A stretch of 64,000 nucleotides of DNA from Pseudomonas sp. PDM18 (GCF_014852585.1 NZ_JACVBX010000001.1:1-64000); one strand, 5' to 3'. Positions 48,023-57,676 are shown, counted from the stretch's first letter. The notes: generated by a model not told the origin, from the letters alone. Program-made: numbers and translations.

Positions 48023-51000
48023 GTGTCCGTATTGCGTATCCCTACATTGCCGACCGCGGCCGGCAAGCAATCCTGGGGCAACCTCCCCGGGGCCGCCCTG
48101 AGCCTGGCCATCGCTGAAGCGGCTGGTCCGGCGAAGCGTTTCACCCTGTTGCTGACAGCCGACAGCCAGAGCGCCGAGCGCCTGGAGCAGGAGCTGCGCT
48201 TCTTCGCGCCGGACCTGCCGGTGCTGCAGCTGCCGGACTGGGAAACCCTGCCCTACGACGTGTTCTCGCCGCACCAGGACATCATTTCCCAGCGGGTCGC
48301 CACTCTTTACCAACTGCCCGAACTGCGCCGCGGCGTGCTGGTGGTGCCGATCACCACCGCCCTGCACCGCCTGGCGCCGGCCAAGTTCCTGCTCGGCAGC
48401 AGCCTGGTGCTGGATGTCGGCCAGAAGCTCGACGTCGAGCAGATGCGCAGCCGTTTCGAGGCCGCGGGATACCGCTGCGTGGACACCGTCTACGAACACG
48501 GCGAGTTCGCCGTGCGCGGCGCGCTGATCGACCTGTTCCCGATGGGCAGCGAGCTGCCCTACCGCATCGACCTGTTCGATGACGAAATCGAGACGCTGCG
48601 CACCTTCGACCCGGAAACCCAGCGCTCCATCGACAAGGTGGAGAGCATCCGCCTGCTGCCAGCGCGCGAGTTCCCGCTGCGCAAGGAAGCGGTGACCGGC
48701 TTCCGTGGCCGCTTCCGCGAGCGTTTCGACGTCGACTACCGCCGCTGCCCGATCTACCAGGACCTCGCCAGCGGCCTGACACCTTCCGGCATCGAGTACT
48801 ACATCCCGCTGTTCTTCGAAGATGGCGAGACTTCGACGCTGTTCGACTACCTGCCGCAGGACACCCAGGTGTTCTCCCTGCCGGGCATCGAGAGCGCAGC
48901 GGAACAGTTCTGGACCGACGTGCGTAACCGCTACGAAGACCGCCGCTACGACCCGGAACGCCCGCTGCTGCCCCCAGCCGAAGTCTTCCTGCCGGTGGAA
49001 GATTGCTTCGCCCGCCTGAAGAACTGGCCGCGCGTGGTGGTCAGCCCCGAGCCGATCGAGACCGGCGTCGGCCGCGAGCGCTTCCCCGCGCAAGCGCTGC
49101 CGGAACTTGCGATTGAAGCCAAGGCCACGGAGCCGCTGGCACGCCTACGCCAGTTCATCGAACAGTTCGACGGCCGCATCCTCTTTACCGCCGAGTCCGC
49201 CGGCCGCCGCGAAGTGCTGCTGGAACTGCTGGCGCGGCTGAAGCTACGCCCAGTGGAAGTCGAGGGCTGGCCGGGTTTCCTGGCGCACAAGGATCGCTTG
49301 GCGATCACCATCGCACCGATGGACGAAGGCTTGCTGCTGGACGCAGACAAGGGCCAGCCGGGCATCGCCCTGGTGGCCGAGAGCCCGCTGTTCGGCCAGC
49401 GCGTCATGCAACGCCGGCGCCGCGAGAAGACCCGCGACGGCGGCGAGAACGTCATCAAGAACCTCACCGAGCTGCGCGAAGGCGCACCGGTAGTGCACAT
49501 CGACCACGGCGTCGGCCGCTACATGGGCCTGATTACCCTGGAGATCGACGGTCAGAACGCCGAATTCCTCGCCCTGCAGTACGCCGACGAAGCCAAGCTC
49601 TACGTGCCGGTGGCCAACCTGCACCTGATCGCCCGCTATACCGGCAGCGACGACGCCCTGGCGCCGCTGCACAAGCTGGGCTCGGAAACCTGGCAGAAGG
49701 CCAAGCGCAAGGCCGCCGAACAGGTACGCGACGTCGCCGCCGAACTGCTCGACATCTACGCCCGCCGTGCTGCCCGCAAGGGTTACGCGTTCAAGGACCC
49801 GCAGGCGGACTACGCCAACTTCTCCGCCGGCTTCCCCTTCGAGGAAACCCCGGACCAGCAGACCGCCATCGAAGCCGTGGTGGCCGACATGCTCGCCGAC
49901 AAGCCGATGGACCGCCTGGTTTGCGGCGACGTGGGCTTCGGCAAGACCGAGGTAGCCATGCGCGCCGCCTTTGTCGCGGTGCATAGCGGCAAGCAGGTCG
50001 CCGTGCTGGTGCCCACCACCCTCCTCGCCCAGCAGCACTACAACAGCTTCCGCGACCGTTTTGCCGACTGGCCGGTAAGCGTGGAGGTGATGAGCCGCTT
50101 CAAGTCCGCCAAGGAAGTCGAAGGTGCCGTGGCGCAGTTGGCCGTAGGCAAGGTCGACATCGTCATCGGCACTCACAAGCTGCTGCAGGACGACGTCAAG
50201 TTCAAGAATCTCGGCCTGGTCATCATCGACGAGGAACACCGCTTCGGCGTGCGCCAGAAGGAGCAGCTCAAGGCCCTGCGCAGCGAGGTGGACATCCTCA
50301 CCCTCACCGCCACGCCGATCCCGCGCACGCTCAACATGGCGGTGGCCGGCATGCGCGACCTGTCGATCATCGCCACGCCACCGGCGCGCCGCCTCTCCGT
50401 ACGCACCTTCGTCATGGAAGAGCAGAAGTCGGTGATCAAGGAAGCCCTGCTGCGCGAACTGCTGCGCGGCGGCCAGGTGTACTTCCTGCACAACGAAGTG
50501 AAGACCATCGAGAAGTGCGCCCGCGACCTGGCGGAGCTGGTTCCCGAGGCGCGCATCGGCATCGGCCACGGGCAGATGCACGAGCGCGACCTGGAACGGG
50601 TGATGAGCGACTTCTACCACAAGCGCTTCAACGTGCTGGTAGCCTCGACCATCATCGAGACCGGCATCGACGTGCCGAGCGCCAACACCATCCTCATCGA
50701 GCGCGCCGACAAGTTTGGCCTGGCCCAGTTGCATCAGCTGCGCGGGCGCGTCGGCCGCAGCCACCACCAGGCCTACGCCTACCTGCTGACTCCGCCGCGC
50801 AAGCAGATGACCCCGGACGCCGAGAAGCGCCTGGAAGCCATCGCCAACGCCCAGGACCTGGGCGCCGGCTTCGTGCTGGCGACCCACGACCTGGAAATCC
50901 GCGGCGCCGGCGAACTGCTCGGCGACGGCCAGAGCGGACAGATCCAGGCGGTGGGTTTCACCCTCTACATGGAAATGCTCGAACGTGCGGTGAAGGCCAT

Positions 51001-51487
51001 CCGCAAGGGCGAACAGCCGAACCTCGAACAGCCGCTGGGCGGCGGCCCGGACATCAACCTGCGTGTACCGGCGCTGATCCCTGAGGATTACCTGCCGGAC
51101 GTCCACGCCCGCCTGATCCTCTACAAGCGCATCGCCAACGCCGCCGACGAGGACGGCCTGCGCGAGCTGCAGGTGGAAATGATCGACCGCTTCGGCCTGC
51201 TGCCTGACCCGGCGAAGAACCTGATCCGCCTGACACTTCTCAAACTGCAGGCGGAAAAACTCGGGATCGTGAAGGTAGATGCCGGCCCACAGGGCGGACG
51301 GGTAGAATTCGCCGCCGATACCTGCGTCGACCCGCTGGTGCTGATCAAGATGATCCAGAGCCAGCCCAATCGGTACAAATTCGAAGGGGCCACCCTCTTC
51401 AAGTTCCAGGTGCCCATGGAGCGCCCGGAAGAACGGTTCAACACGCTAGAAGCGCTGCTCGAGCGCCTCACGCCACAGACTCATTAA
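48023..51487 (+). CDS. mfd: transcription-repair coupling factor Mfd
   Basis: A 1154-residue protein starting at GTG 48023 with GGAG upstream. Order: UvrB-like domain (TADSQSAERLEQELRFFAPDLPVLQLPDWETLPYD), RNA polymerase interaction domain (VVHIDHGVGRYMGL), RecG-like translocase with Walker A (RLVCGDVGFGKTEVAMRAAF), DEEH (LVIIDEEHRFGV), motif III TLTATPIPRTLNMA and the QLRGRVGRSHHQAYAYLL motif VI, then the TRCF domain. It removes stalled RNA polymerase at lesions and recruits UvrA. Confidence 0.97.
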   Translation: MSVLRIPTLPTAAGKQSWGNLPGAALSLAIAEAAGPAKRFTLLLTADSQSAERLEQELRFFAPDLPVLQLPDWETLPYDVFSPHQDIISQRVATLYQLPELRRGVLVVPITTALHRLAPAKFLLGSSLVLDVGQKLDVEQMRSRFEAAGYRCVDTVYEHGEFAVRGALIDLFPMGSELPYRIDLFDDEIETLRTFDPETQRSIDKVESIRLLPAREFPLRKEAVTGFRGRFRERFDVDYRRCPIYQDLASGLTPSGIEYYIPLFFEDGETSTLFDYLPQDTQVFSLPGIESAAEQFWTDVRNRYEDRRYDPERPLLPPAEVFLPVEDCFARLKNWPRVVVSPEPIETGVGRERFPAQALPELAIEAKATEPLARLRQFIEQFDGRILFTAESAGRREVLLELLARLKLRPVEVEGWPGFLAHKDRLAITIAPMDEGLLLDADKGQPGIALVAESPLFGQRVMQRRRREKTRDGGENVIKNLTELREGAPVVHIDHGVGRYMGLITLEIDGQNAEFLALQYADEAKLYVPVANLHLIARYTGSDDALAPLHKLGSETWQKAKRKAAEQVRDVAAELLDIYARRAARKGYAFKDPQADYANFSAGFPFEETPDQQTAIEAVVADMLADKPMDRLVCGDVGFGKTEVAMRAAFVAVHSGKQVAVLVPTTLLAQQHYNSFRDRFADWPVSVEVMSRFKSAKEVEGAVAQLAVGKVDIVIGTHKLLQDDVKFKNLGLVIIDEEHRFGVRQKEQLKALRSEVDILTLTATPIPRTLNMAVAGMRDLSIIATPPARRLSVRTFVMEEQKSVIKEALLRELLRGGQVYFLHNEVKTIEKCARDLAELVPEARIGIGHGQMHERDLERVMSDFYHKRFNVLVASTIIETGIDVPSANTILIERADKFGLAQLHQLRGRVGRSHHQAYAYLLTPPRKQMTPDAEKRLEAIANAQDLGAGFVLATHDLEIRGAGELLGDGQSGQIQAVGFTLYMEMLERAVKAIRKGEQPNLEQPLGGGPDINLRVPALIPEDYLPDVHARLILYKRIANAADEDGLRELQVEMIDRFGLLPDPAKNLIRLTLLKLQAEKLGIVKVDAGPQGGRVEFAADTCVDPLVLIKMIQSQPNRYKFEGATLFKFQVPMERPEERFNTLEALLERLTPQTH

Positions 51488-51498
51488 GGACCCTGTGC

Positions 51499-52161
51499 AT
51501 GCGCCTGTTCCAACCCTTGCTGCTGTCGCTGGCGCTTCTGTCGCCAGCCGCCTTCGCCGAGCCCTACCAGGTGGAGCTGATCCTCTTCCAGCAGTCCGGC
51601 GACGCCGTGTTCGCCAGCCGCCCCGCACCCGACGACTGGGCCAAGGGCGCGCAACCGCCGGGCCCGGACAGCTCGCGCCCCACCGCGATGGACGCCCAGG
51701 TGGCCAAGCTCAAGCAGAACGAAGGTTTCCAGGTGCTGATGCACAAGGCCTGGCGCCAGGAAATCGATGCCAACCCGGTGAGGGTCTCCCTGACCGAAGG
51801 CGCCCAGCGTGACGGCCACTTCCCGGTGGAAGGCACCGTCACCCTCAGCCAGCAGCGCTTCGTGAACACCCAGACCGACTTCTGGATCAACCAGTTCGGC
51901 CAGGACGGCCTGCTTGCCGCCAGCCAGCACATGGTCCAGGAAGCCAGCCTGAAAAACAGCGTACTGACCTACCTCGACCACCCGAGTCTGGGCATGCTGA
52001 TCAAGGTGACCCCACTCAACGCAAAGCCCGCCTCAGCCCCGCCGCCGGGCATGGAAGACGAAGCGCCGACCGGCCCGGATGCACCGCAACAGCAGCCGGC
52101 TCCGGCCGCACCGGCAGACGGCGGCTTCGAAGCCCCACCGCCGGCACAGCCCGCCAAGTAA
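51499..52161 (+). CDS. csiV: CsiV-family exported protein
   Basis: A 220-residue protein with signal peptide MRLFQPLLLSLALLSPAAFA. The mature part is EPYQVELILFQQSG..., with FPVEGTVTLSQQRFVNTQTDFWI (beta-rich) and a Pro/Ala-rich tail from about 180. CsiV in Vibrio binds peptidoglycan and helps activate the c-di-GMP receptor VpsR pathway or D-amino acid growth control. In Pseudomonas the place right after mfd is conserved. Assignment rests on place and general pattern. Confidence 0.75.
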   Translation: MRLFQPLLLSLALLSPAAFAEPYQVELILFQQSGDAVFASRPAPDDWAKGAQPPGPDSSRPTAMDAQVAKLKQNEGFQVLMHKAWRQEIDANPVRVSLTEGAQRDGHFPVEGTVTLSQQRFVNTQTDFWINQFGQDGLLAASQHMVQEASLKNSVLTYLDHPSLGMLIKVTPLNAKPASAPPPGMEDEAPTGPDAPQQQPAPAAPADGGFEAPPPAQPAK

Positions 52162-52163
52162 CG

Positions 52164-52192
52164 AAAAAACCCGGCATTCGCCGGGCTTTTTT
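52164..52192 (+). terminator. terminator after csiV
   Basis: CCCGGC-ATTC-GCCGGG stem flanked by A6 and T6. Confidence 0.9.
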
Positions 52193-52199
52193 GTTCTTC

Positions 52200-52269
52200 G
52201 TAGGAGCGAGCCTGCTCGCGAACCGCCTGGCACCGTGCCTTGCAAGTTCGCGAGCAAGCTCGCTCCTAC
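52200..52269. repeat. REP pair (REPIN-like) in inverted orientation
   Basis: Two 23-base copies of the Pseudomonas REP pattern (TAGGAGCGAGCCTGCTCGCG...) face each other, at 52200-52222 and 52247-52269. Each has its own inner GCGAGC/GCTCGC hairpin. The 24-base spacer contains a GGCAC..GTGCC stem. The pair lies between the csiV terminator and the end of the phosphorylase gene. Confidence 0.85.
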
Positions 52270-52278
52270 AGGAAACCA

Positions 52279-53025
<747 letters not shown>

Positions 53026-54024
53026 TTAATCAATCAGTTGTGCAGCACGCAGTTCGCCAACAGCCTGTTGCCAGCGTGGCAACTGCTTGTATTCGGTACC
53101 CGGCCAGGCCTTGGCGCGCATGCGTTGCAGACGCTGTGGCGCAGTGACCTTGAGGCGCTGCAGGGCGCTCAGAGCCAGTTCGGCGGACGCGCGGTCGTTG
53201 CACACCAGGCCCATGTCGCAACCAGCGCTGAGCGCAGCCTCGATGCGGTTGGCGGCATCGCCGACCACATGTGCGCCAGCCATGGAAAGGTCATCACTGA
53301 AGATCACCCCGTCGAAGCCAAGCTCGCCACGCAGGATGTCCTGCAGCCAGCGGCGGGAAAAGCCTGCGGGATTCGGATCGACCTGCGGGTAGATCACGTG
53401 GGCCGGCATCAGCGCATCCAGCTCACCGGACAGGCGCTGGAACGGCACCAGGTCTACGGCGCGGATCTGCTCCAGCGTGCGCTCGTCCTCGGGAATCCCC
53501 ACATGGGAATCCACTTCCGCCCAGCCGTGACCGGGGAAGTGCTTACCGGTGGAAGCCATGCCGGCAGCGCGCATACCACGAATGAAGGCGCCGGCCAGCG
53601 CAACGGCGCGCTCCGGATTGCCCTCGAAAGCACGGCTACCGACCACGGCGCTGCGCTGATGATCCAGGTCGAGTACTGGGGCGAAACTCAGGTCCAGCCC
53701 TACCGCCAGCACCTCGGTCGCCATCAACCAGCCGCACTGCTCGGCCAGTCGCTCGGCATTGGTGTTATCGGCAATGGCGCGCATCGCCGGCAGGCGCAGG
53801 AAACCCTGGCGCAGGCGCTGCACGCGACCGCCCTCCTGGTCCACCGCCAGCAGCAGGTCGGGGCGTACTGCGCGAATAGCCTCCATCAGCTCGCGCACCT
53901 GGCGCGGCGATTCGATGTTGCGGGCAAAGATGATCAGTCCACCGACTTCCGGGTGGCGCAGGATCTGGCGGTCCTCGGCGGTAAGCCAGATACCGCCGAT
54001 GTCGAGCATCAGGGAGCCTTGCAT
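53026..54024 (-). CDS. nagZ: beta-N-acetylhexosaminidase NagZ
   Basis: A 332-residue GH3 enzyme starting MQGSLMLDIGGIWLTAEDRQIL at 54024. AVDQEGGRVQRLR, GKHFPGHGWAEVDSH (the His of the GH3 acid loop) and DGVIFSDDLSMAGA (the catalytic Asp nucleophile) are present. It removes GlcNAc from anhydro-muropeptides in the cytoplasm and so feeds AmpR/AmpC control. It lies 11 bases after the L,D-transpeptidase-like gene. Confidence 0.95.
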   Translation of the reverse strand: MQGSLMLDIGGIWLTAEDRQILRHPEVGGLIIFARNIESPRQVRELMEAIRAVRPDLLLAVDQEGGRVQRLRQGFLRLPAMRAIADNTNAERLAEQCGWLMATEVLAVGLDLSFAPVLDLDHQRSAVVGSRAFEGNPERAVALAGAFIRGMRAAGMASTGKHFPGHGWAEVDSHVGIPEDERTLEQIRAVDLVPFQRLSGELDALMPAHVIYPQVDPNPAGFSRRWLQDILRGELGFDGVIFSDDLSMAGAHVVGDAANRIEAALSAGCDMGLVCNDRASAELALSALQRLKVTAPQRLQRMRAKAWPGTEYKQLPRWQQAVGELRAAQLID

Positions 54025-54035
54025 GTGCATTCCTT

Positions 54036-54560
54036 TCAATTCAGTTGCGCCGCCTGCCAGTCGGGACAGGCGGCCTCTTCGATTCGGACCCGGCAATGGA
54101 GCGGCACCTGCGGGAAGAGTTCCAGCAGGTCGTCATTGCGCAAGCGGATACAGCCGTGGGACAGCGGCGTCCCCATGGGCTCGCAGTCCGGCGTACCGTG
54201 CAGATAGATGTAGCGGCGGAAGGTATCGACCTCACCCATCCGGTTGCGCCCCGGCTCGCAGCCGCTGAGCCAGAGGATACGCGAGAGTATCCAGTCGCGA
54301 CCGGGAAACGCCTCGTGAAGCTCGGCCGTCCAGGTCTCGCCGGTCCAGCGACGCCCCTTCAGAACCGCCCCCTTGGGCAAGCCATCGCCGATGCGCGCAC
54401 GGACCTGGTGCAAACCGCGTGGCGTGCAGCCGGAGCCGTTGCGCTCGCCCGCGCCGTTGGCGGCGCTGGATACCGGAACACGCACGACAAGACGCCCCTC
54501 GGCAAAGCCGTAAAGCATCTGGTCAGCAAGGGATACATAGAGAAGATCGAGATCAGCCAT
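54036..54560 (-). CDS. YkuD-family L,D-transpeptidase-like protein without signal peptide
   Basis: A 174-residue protein (MADLDLLYVSLADQMLYGFAEGRLVVRVPVSSA...). The catalytic motif is YLHGTPDCEPMGTPLSHGCIRLRNDDLLELF, with the His and Cys (SHGCIR) of the YkuD fold in place. No signal peptide or membrane helix is seen at the N-terminus, and no better upstream start is visible. It begins the set L,D-transpeptidase-like, nagZ, phosphorylase. The pairing with cytoplasmic NagZ suggests action on recycled muropeptides rather than on the sacculus, but that is inference. Confidence 0.88.
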   Translation of the reverse strand: MADLDLLYVSLADQMLYGFAEGRLVVRVPVSSAANGAGERNGSGCTPRGLHQVRARIGDGLPKGAVLKGRRWTGETWTAELHEAFPGRDWILSRILWLSGCEPGRNRMGEVDTFRRYIYLHGTPDCEPMGTPLSHGCIRLRNDDLLELFPQVPLHCRVRIEEAACPDWQAAQLN

Positions 54561-54626
54561 GGCCGGCTACTGTAGCCGATCAGGCAGACGCAGCCCAGCG
54601 CGAAGCCGGGCCGGGCCGGGCCGGGA

Positions 54627-55343
54627 TCAGACCTTGGCGGGCGCCTGGGCGGTGCTCGACTTGGTGCGCGGCTTGAGCTGCGCACCCGCCAGCGAGGGAT
54701 CACTGACGCCACTGTCGGCACGCATGCCGGCGGCGAGGAACGGCACCATCAGGCGCATGACCTGCTCGATGGAAGTATTCACGCCGAAATCGTTCTCAGC
54801 CATGGCACGCAGTGCCTTGATGCCGGACATGCTGAACACTGCGGTACCCAGCATGAAGTGCACGCGCCAGAACAGCTCCAACGGCGGCAGGCGCGGCGCC
54901 GATTCGTGCACCAGCAGCATATAGCGGCGGAACACCTTGCCGTAGACCTCTTCGAGGTACTTGCGCAGGTGCCCCTGGCTTTGACTGAACGCCAAGCCCA
55001 GCAGGCGCATGAAGATCGACAAGTCGTTGCCGCTGCGCGGTTTGACGGCCATGGCCTGGACCACGAGCAGTTCGAGCAGCTCTTCCAGGGTGGCGCGCGG
55101 CGCATCGGGCTTGGCCTGGCGGCGATCCAGCTCTTTTTCGAGACTGGCGCAGAACGGGCCGAGGAAGCGCGAGAAGACCGCCTGGATCAGCGCCTTCTTC
55201 GAGCCGAAGTGATAATTCACCGCCGCGAGGTTTACACCCGCCTTGCTGGTAATCAAACGCAGGGAGGTTTCGGCGAAGCCCTTCTCCGCGAACAGCTGTT
55301 CCGCAGCATCCAGGATGCGTTCGACGGTTTCCGACTGGGCCAT
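54627..55343 (-). CDS. psrA: PsrA, TetR-family fatty-acid-responsive regulator
   Basis: A 238-residue protein starting MAQSETVERILDAAEQLFAEKGFAETSLRLITSKAGVNLAAVNYHFGSKKALIQAVF (TetR HTH). The C-terminal domain senses long-chain fatty acids. PsrA represses itself and fadBA5-type beta-oxidation genes and activates rpoS in Pseudomonas. Two operator-like palindromes lie at 55359-55385, just upstream of its start. The fadA-fadB pair it controls in relatives lies at the end of this window. The upstream open frame crosses these operators and is not used. Confidence 0.94.
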   Translation of the reverse strand: MAQSETVERILDAAEQLFAEKGFAETSLRLITSKAGVNLAAVNYHFGSKKALIQAVFSRFLGPFCASLEKELDRRQAKPDAPRATLEELLELLVVQAMAVKPRSGNDLSIFMRLLGLAFSQSQGHLRKYLEEVYGKVFRRYMLLVHESAPRLPPLELFWRVHFMLGTAVFSMSGIKALRAMAENDFGVNTSIEQVMRLMVPFLAAGMRADSGVSDPSLAGAQLKPRTKSSTAQAPAKV

Positions 55344-55358
55344 GGCTACTCCGCCTGA

Positions 55359-55372
55359 CAAACACTTGTTTG
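55359..55372. promoter_or_regulatory. PsrA box
   Basis: CAAACACTTGTTTG matches the published PsrA pattern (G/C)AAAC(N2-4)GTTT(G/C) exactly, and lies 16 bases upstream of psrA, consistent with autorepression. Confidence 0.85.
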
Positions 55373-55385
55373 AAACATACGTTTC
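55372..55385. promoter_or_regulatory. second PsrA-like box
   Basis: GAAACATACGTTTC is a perfect palindrome of the same form, starting on the last base of the first box. Confidence 0.6.
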
Positions 55386-55550
55386 AGCGTCTTGTATTGT
55401 CAAGCAAAGTGCGATGGATTGTTACCAATATCATGGCAATGCGACGAGACACCTAATAAACAGCAAGACGCTTGCCAGGCTCGAAAGGTTACATGCACAC
55501 ACGTTCCACTGACAGCCGCCCTCAATAAAAGCATTGCCAGCCCGCCATCA

Positions 55551-55585
55551 CTGTATATAATTCCAGGCACTGTATAAAAAGCCAG
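55551..55585. promoter_or_regulatory. two LexA (SOS) boxes upstream of lexA
   Basis: CTGTATATAATTCCAG (55551-55566) and CTGTATAAAAAGCCAG (55570-55585) both fit CTG-N10-CAG. They lie immediately before the lexA start, giving autorepression. Confidence 0.88.
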
Positions 55586-55588
55586 AGT

Positions 55589-56209
55589 ATGGACATGCTG
55601 AAGCTCACGCCGCGCCAAGCCGAGATCCTTGCCTTCATCAAACGCTGCCTGGAAGCCAACGGCTACCCGCCCACCCGCGCGGAAATCGCCCAGGAACTCG
55701 GCTTCAAGTCGCCCAACGCCGCCGAGGAGCACCTGAAAGCCCTCGCCCGCAAAGGCGCCATCGAGATGACCCCGGGCGCCTCCCGCGGCATCCGCATCCC
55801 CGGTTTCGAGCCCAAGGCCGCCGCCAATGACGACGAATTGCCGATAATCGGCCGCGTCGCCGCCGGTGCGCCGATCCTCGCCGAGCAGAACGTCGACGAC
55901 ACCTGCCGCATCAACCCCACCTTCTTCAACCCGCCGGCCGACTACCTGCTGCGCGTACGTGGCCAGAGCATGAAGGATGTCGGCATCATGGATGGCGACC
56001 TGCTCGCCGTGCATGTCACCCGCGAGGCTCGCAATGGCCAGATCGTGGTCGCCCGCCTGGGTGAGGAGGTCACGGTGAAGCGCTTCAAGCGCGAAGGAAG
56101 CAAGGTCTGGCTGCTCGCCGAAAACCCGGAGTTCGCCCCCATCGAGGTCGATCTCAAGGAACAGGAACTGGTCATCGAAGGCTTGAGCGTCGGCGTTATC
56201 CGTCGCTGA
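55589..56209 (+). CDS. lexA: SOS repressor LexA
   Basis: A 206-residue protein (ATG 55589; the ATG at 55595 gives the 204-residue form usual in P. aeruginosa). The winged HTH covers residues about 5-70, the self-cleavage site is A92-G93 (RVAAGAPI), and the catalytic Ser127 (RGQSMKD) and Lys164 (TVKRFKREG) are present. It represses the SOS genes, including sulA, which starts 13 bases after it. Confidence 0.97.
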   Translation: MDMLKLTPRQAEILAFIKRCLEANGYPPTRAEIAQELGFKSPNAAEEHLKALARKGAIEMTPGASRGIRIPGFEPKAAANDDELPIIGRVAAGAPILAEQNVDDTCRINPTFFNPPADYLLRVRGQSMKDVGIMDGDLLAVHVTREARNGQIVVARLGEEVTVKRFKREGSKVWLLAENPEFAPIEVDLKEQELVIEGLSVGVIRR

Positions 56210-56222
56210 ACAGGAGACACCC

Positions 56223-56696
56223 ATGCAGTACCCGCAGCCGCAGAACCTGCCGCAACTCCCGCTGTTCCAGGAAGCACTCTGGGCAAGCGGTACTGCTCCC
56301 CTGCTTCCGGAGCTGATGGAAAAAGAGCCCATCACCGACGAAAGCGCCTTCAGCGAGATCGCCCTGCGCGGCCTCCCCGGCCAGTGCCTGATGTTGCTGG
56401 CGCCGATGCTCCGTGAGCTGAGCGAGGAAAGTGATTCACGCTGGCTAACCCTGATCGCTCCGCCGTCCAGTCTGACTCCGGACTGGCTGCGCAAGGCCGG
56501 CCTGAACCGCCAGGGCATCTTGCTGCTGCCTGCGCGCGATCAGGCTGCCGCCCAGGCACTGGCCTGCGAGGCACTGCGCCTAGGCAACAGCCACACCGTG
56601 GTGAGCTGGCTGAATCTCAGCGCGAAAGCGCGCGCGCAACTGTCCCGCGCCGCCGTTGCCGGCCATGCGCAGAGCTTGAATATTCGTCTGGGGTGA
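56223..56696 (+). CDS. sulA: SulA, cell division inhibitor
   Basis: A 157-residue RecA-like-fold protein (...EIALRGLPGQCLMLLAPMLRELSEESDSRWLTLIAPPSSLTPDWLRKAGLNRQGILLLPARD...). It binds FtsZ during SOS. It lies in the lexA-sulA operon under the two SOS boxes, the normal Pseudomonas arrangement, unlike the separate sulA of E. coli. Confidence 0.94.
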   Translation: MQYPQPQNLPQLPLFQEALWASGTAPLLPELMEKEPITDESAFSEIALRGLPGQCLMLLAPMLRELSEESDSRWLTLIAPPSSLTPDWLRKAGLNRQGILLLPARDQAAAQALACEALRLGNSHTVVSWLNLSAKARAQLSRAAVAGHAQSLNIRLG

Positions 56697-56708
56697 TCTG
56701 ATCGGGAA

Positions 56709-56732
56709 GCTTCGCCGCGAACGCGGCGAAGC
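56709..56732. terminator. hairpin between sulA and the next convergent gene
   Basis: GCTTCGCCGCG-AA-CGCGGCGAAGC, an 11-bp perfect stem without a clear T run. A probable two-way terminator between the convergent genes. Confidence 0.55.
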
Positions 56733-56740
56733 GGAAGAAC

Positions 56741-56980
56741 TCAATGCAGGACGCGCGGGCCTTCCTCGTCCATGCTCATGTCGCCGCCTTCGGCAAGACG
56801 GCCGGCCATCTGCACACCGACATTGAACATCGCCTTGGCGATCTCGATGTGCTGGCCCTGCAGGAAGCCCTTGGCGTCGGCGGAGAACTCCAGGGTCACC
56901 AGCGCCTCCTCCTCGTCCGCGCGACGCAGCACGATACGCCCGTCAGGCAGCTCGACAATTTCCAGAAATGAGGTTGGCAT
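56741..56980 (-). CDS. small conserved Pseudomonas protein (PA3009-like)
   Basis: A 79-residue acidic protein from ATG 56980 (MPTSFLEIVELPDGRIVLRRADEEEALVTLEFSADAKGFLQG...). GGAG lies 9 bases upstream. A GTG at 56995 would swallow that site. No cysteine and no signal peptide. Place after sulA matches P. aeruginosa. Function unknown. Confidence 0.85.
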   Translation of the reverse strand: MPTSFLEIVELPDGRIVLRRADEEEALVTLEFSADAKGFLQGQHIEIAKAMFNVGVQMAGRLAEGGDMSMDEEGPRVLH

Positions 56981-57087
56981 AGCGACGTTCTCCACAGCAG
57001 AACGCGTAGTGTAACAGCCACATCCGCTACACCCTAGCCAAAGCTTGCGCGGACCGACCAGAAGGCCGGCACGCTGTGAAGCAGGAA

Positions 57088-57609
57088 TCAGAGCTCGGTG
57101 AGCGATGCGCGGAAGCGCAGCACCAGGTCCTTCAGCGCCTTGCGCCAGGCTTCCAGCTCGTCATTGGCCAGCTCGACCGGAGCCTCGTCGTCGACATTCA
57201 CCGCCTGGATCAGCGGCTGGGTCGGGTCGACCTTGGCTTTCTTCGGCTCGCTCGGCGGCTGGAACAGCGCGGCATAGGCGGCCAGCAGGCGACCCAGCCA
57301 GGCTTCCGGCGACTGCGCCAACTCGACCATCTCCGCCAGCTCCGGGCTTGGTGCGGCAGCCAGTACCTCGGCATTCAGCAACATATCAACGCGCGGCGCA
57401 CCGGCCTGGGGCAGGCGATAGTAGCCGGCAATCTCATGGGCCACGCCCAGCACCGCTCCGTAGAGGTGGAACAGCGCTGCTTCGCGCTCGGCCTGGATAC
57501 GCGCCTGGGCATTCATCGCGCGCGCCGCTTCGGCGCTGCGCCAAGCTTCAAGGGCAAGACCGGCAAAGAACAGCTTCTGGTTGGTGCGGGTATAGAGTTC
57601 GTTCGCCAT
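57088..57609 (-). CDS. conserved Pseudomonas protein (PA3010-like, probably DUF6586)
   Basis: A 173-residue helical protein starting MANELYTRTNQKLFFAGLALEAW. It is rich in Ala, Glu and Leu, with NAQARIQAEREAALFHLYGAVLGVAHEIAGYYRL in the middle and a charged tail. No signal peptide. It sits between PA3009-like and topA as in P. aeruginosa. Domain name from memory only; function unknown. Confidence 0.82.
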   Translation of the reverse strand: MANELYTRTNQKLFFAGLALEAWRSAEAARAMNAQARIQAEREAALFHLYGAVLGVAHEIAGYYRLPQAGAPRVDMLLNAEVLAAAPSPELAEMVELAQSPEAWLGRLLAAYAALFQPPSEPKKAKVDPTQPLIQAVNVDDEAPVELANDELEAWRKALKDLVLRFRASLTEL

Positions 57610-57676
57610 GACCGGGCCCTCTGCAGTCGACTTCGGCAGTATAAGCACGCCCCACCTCAGCGGGGCGCGCCTTCCA

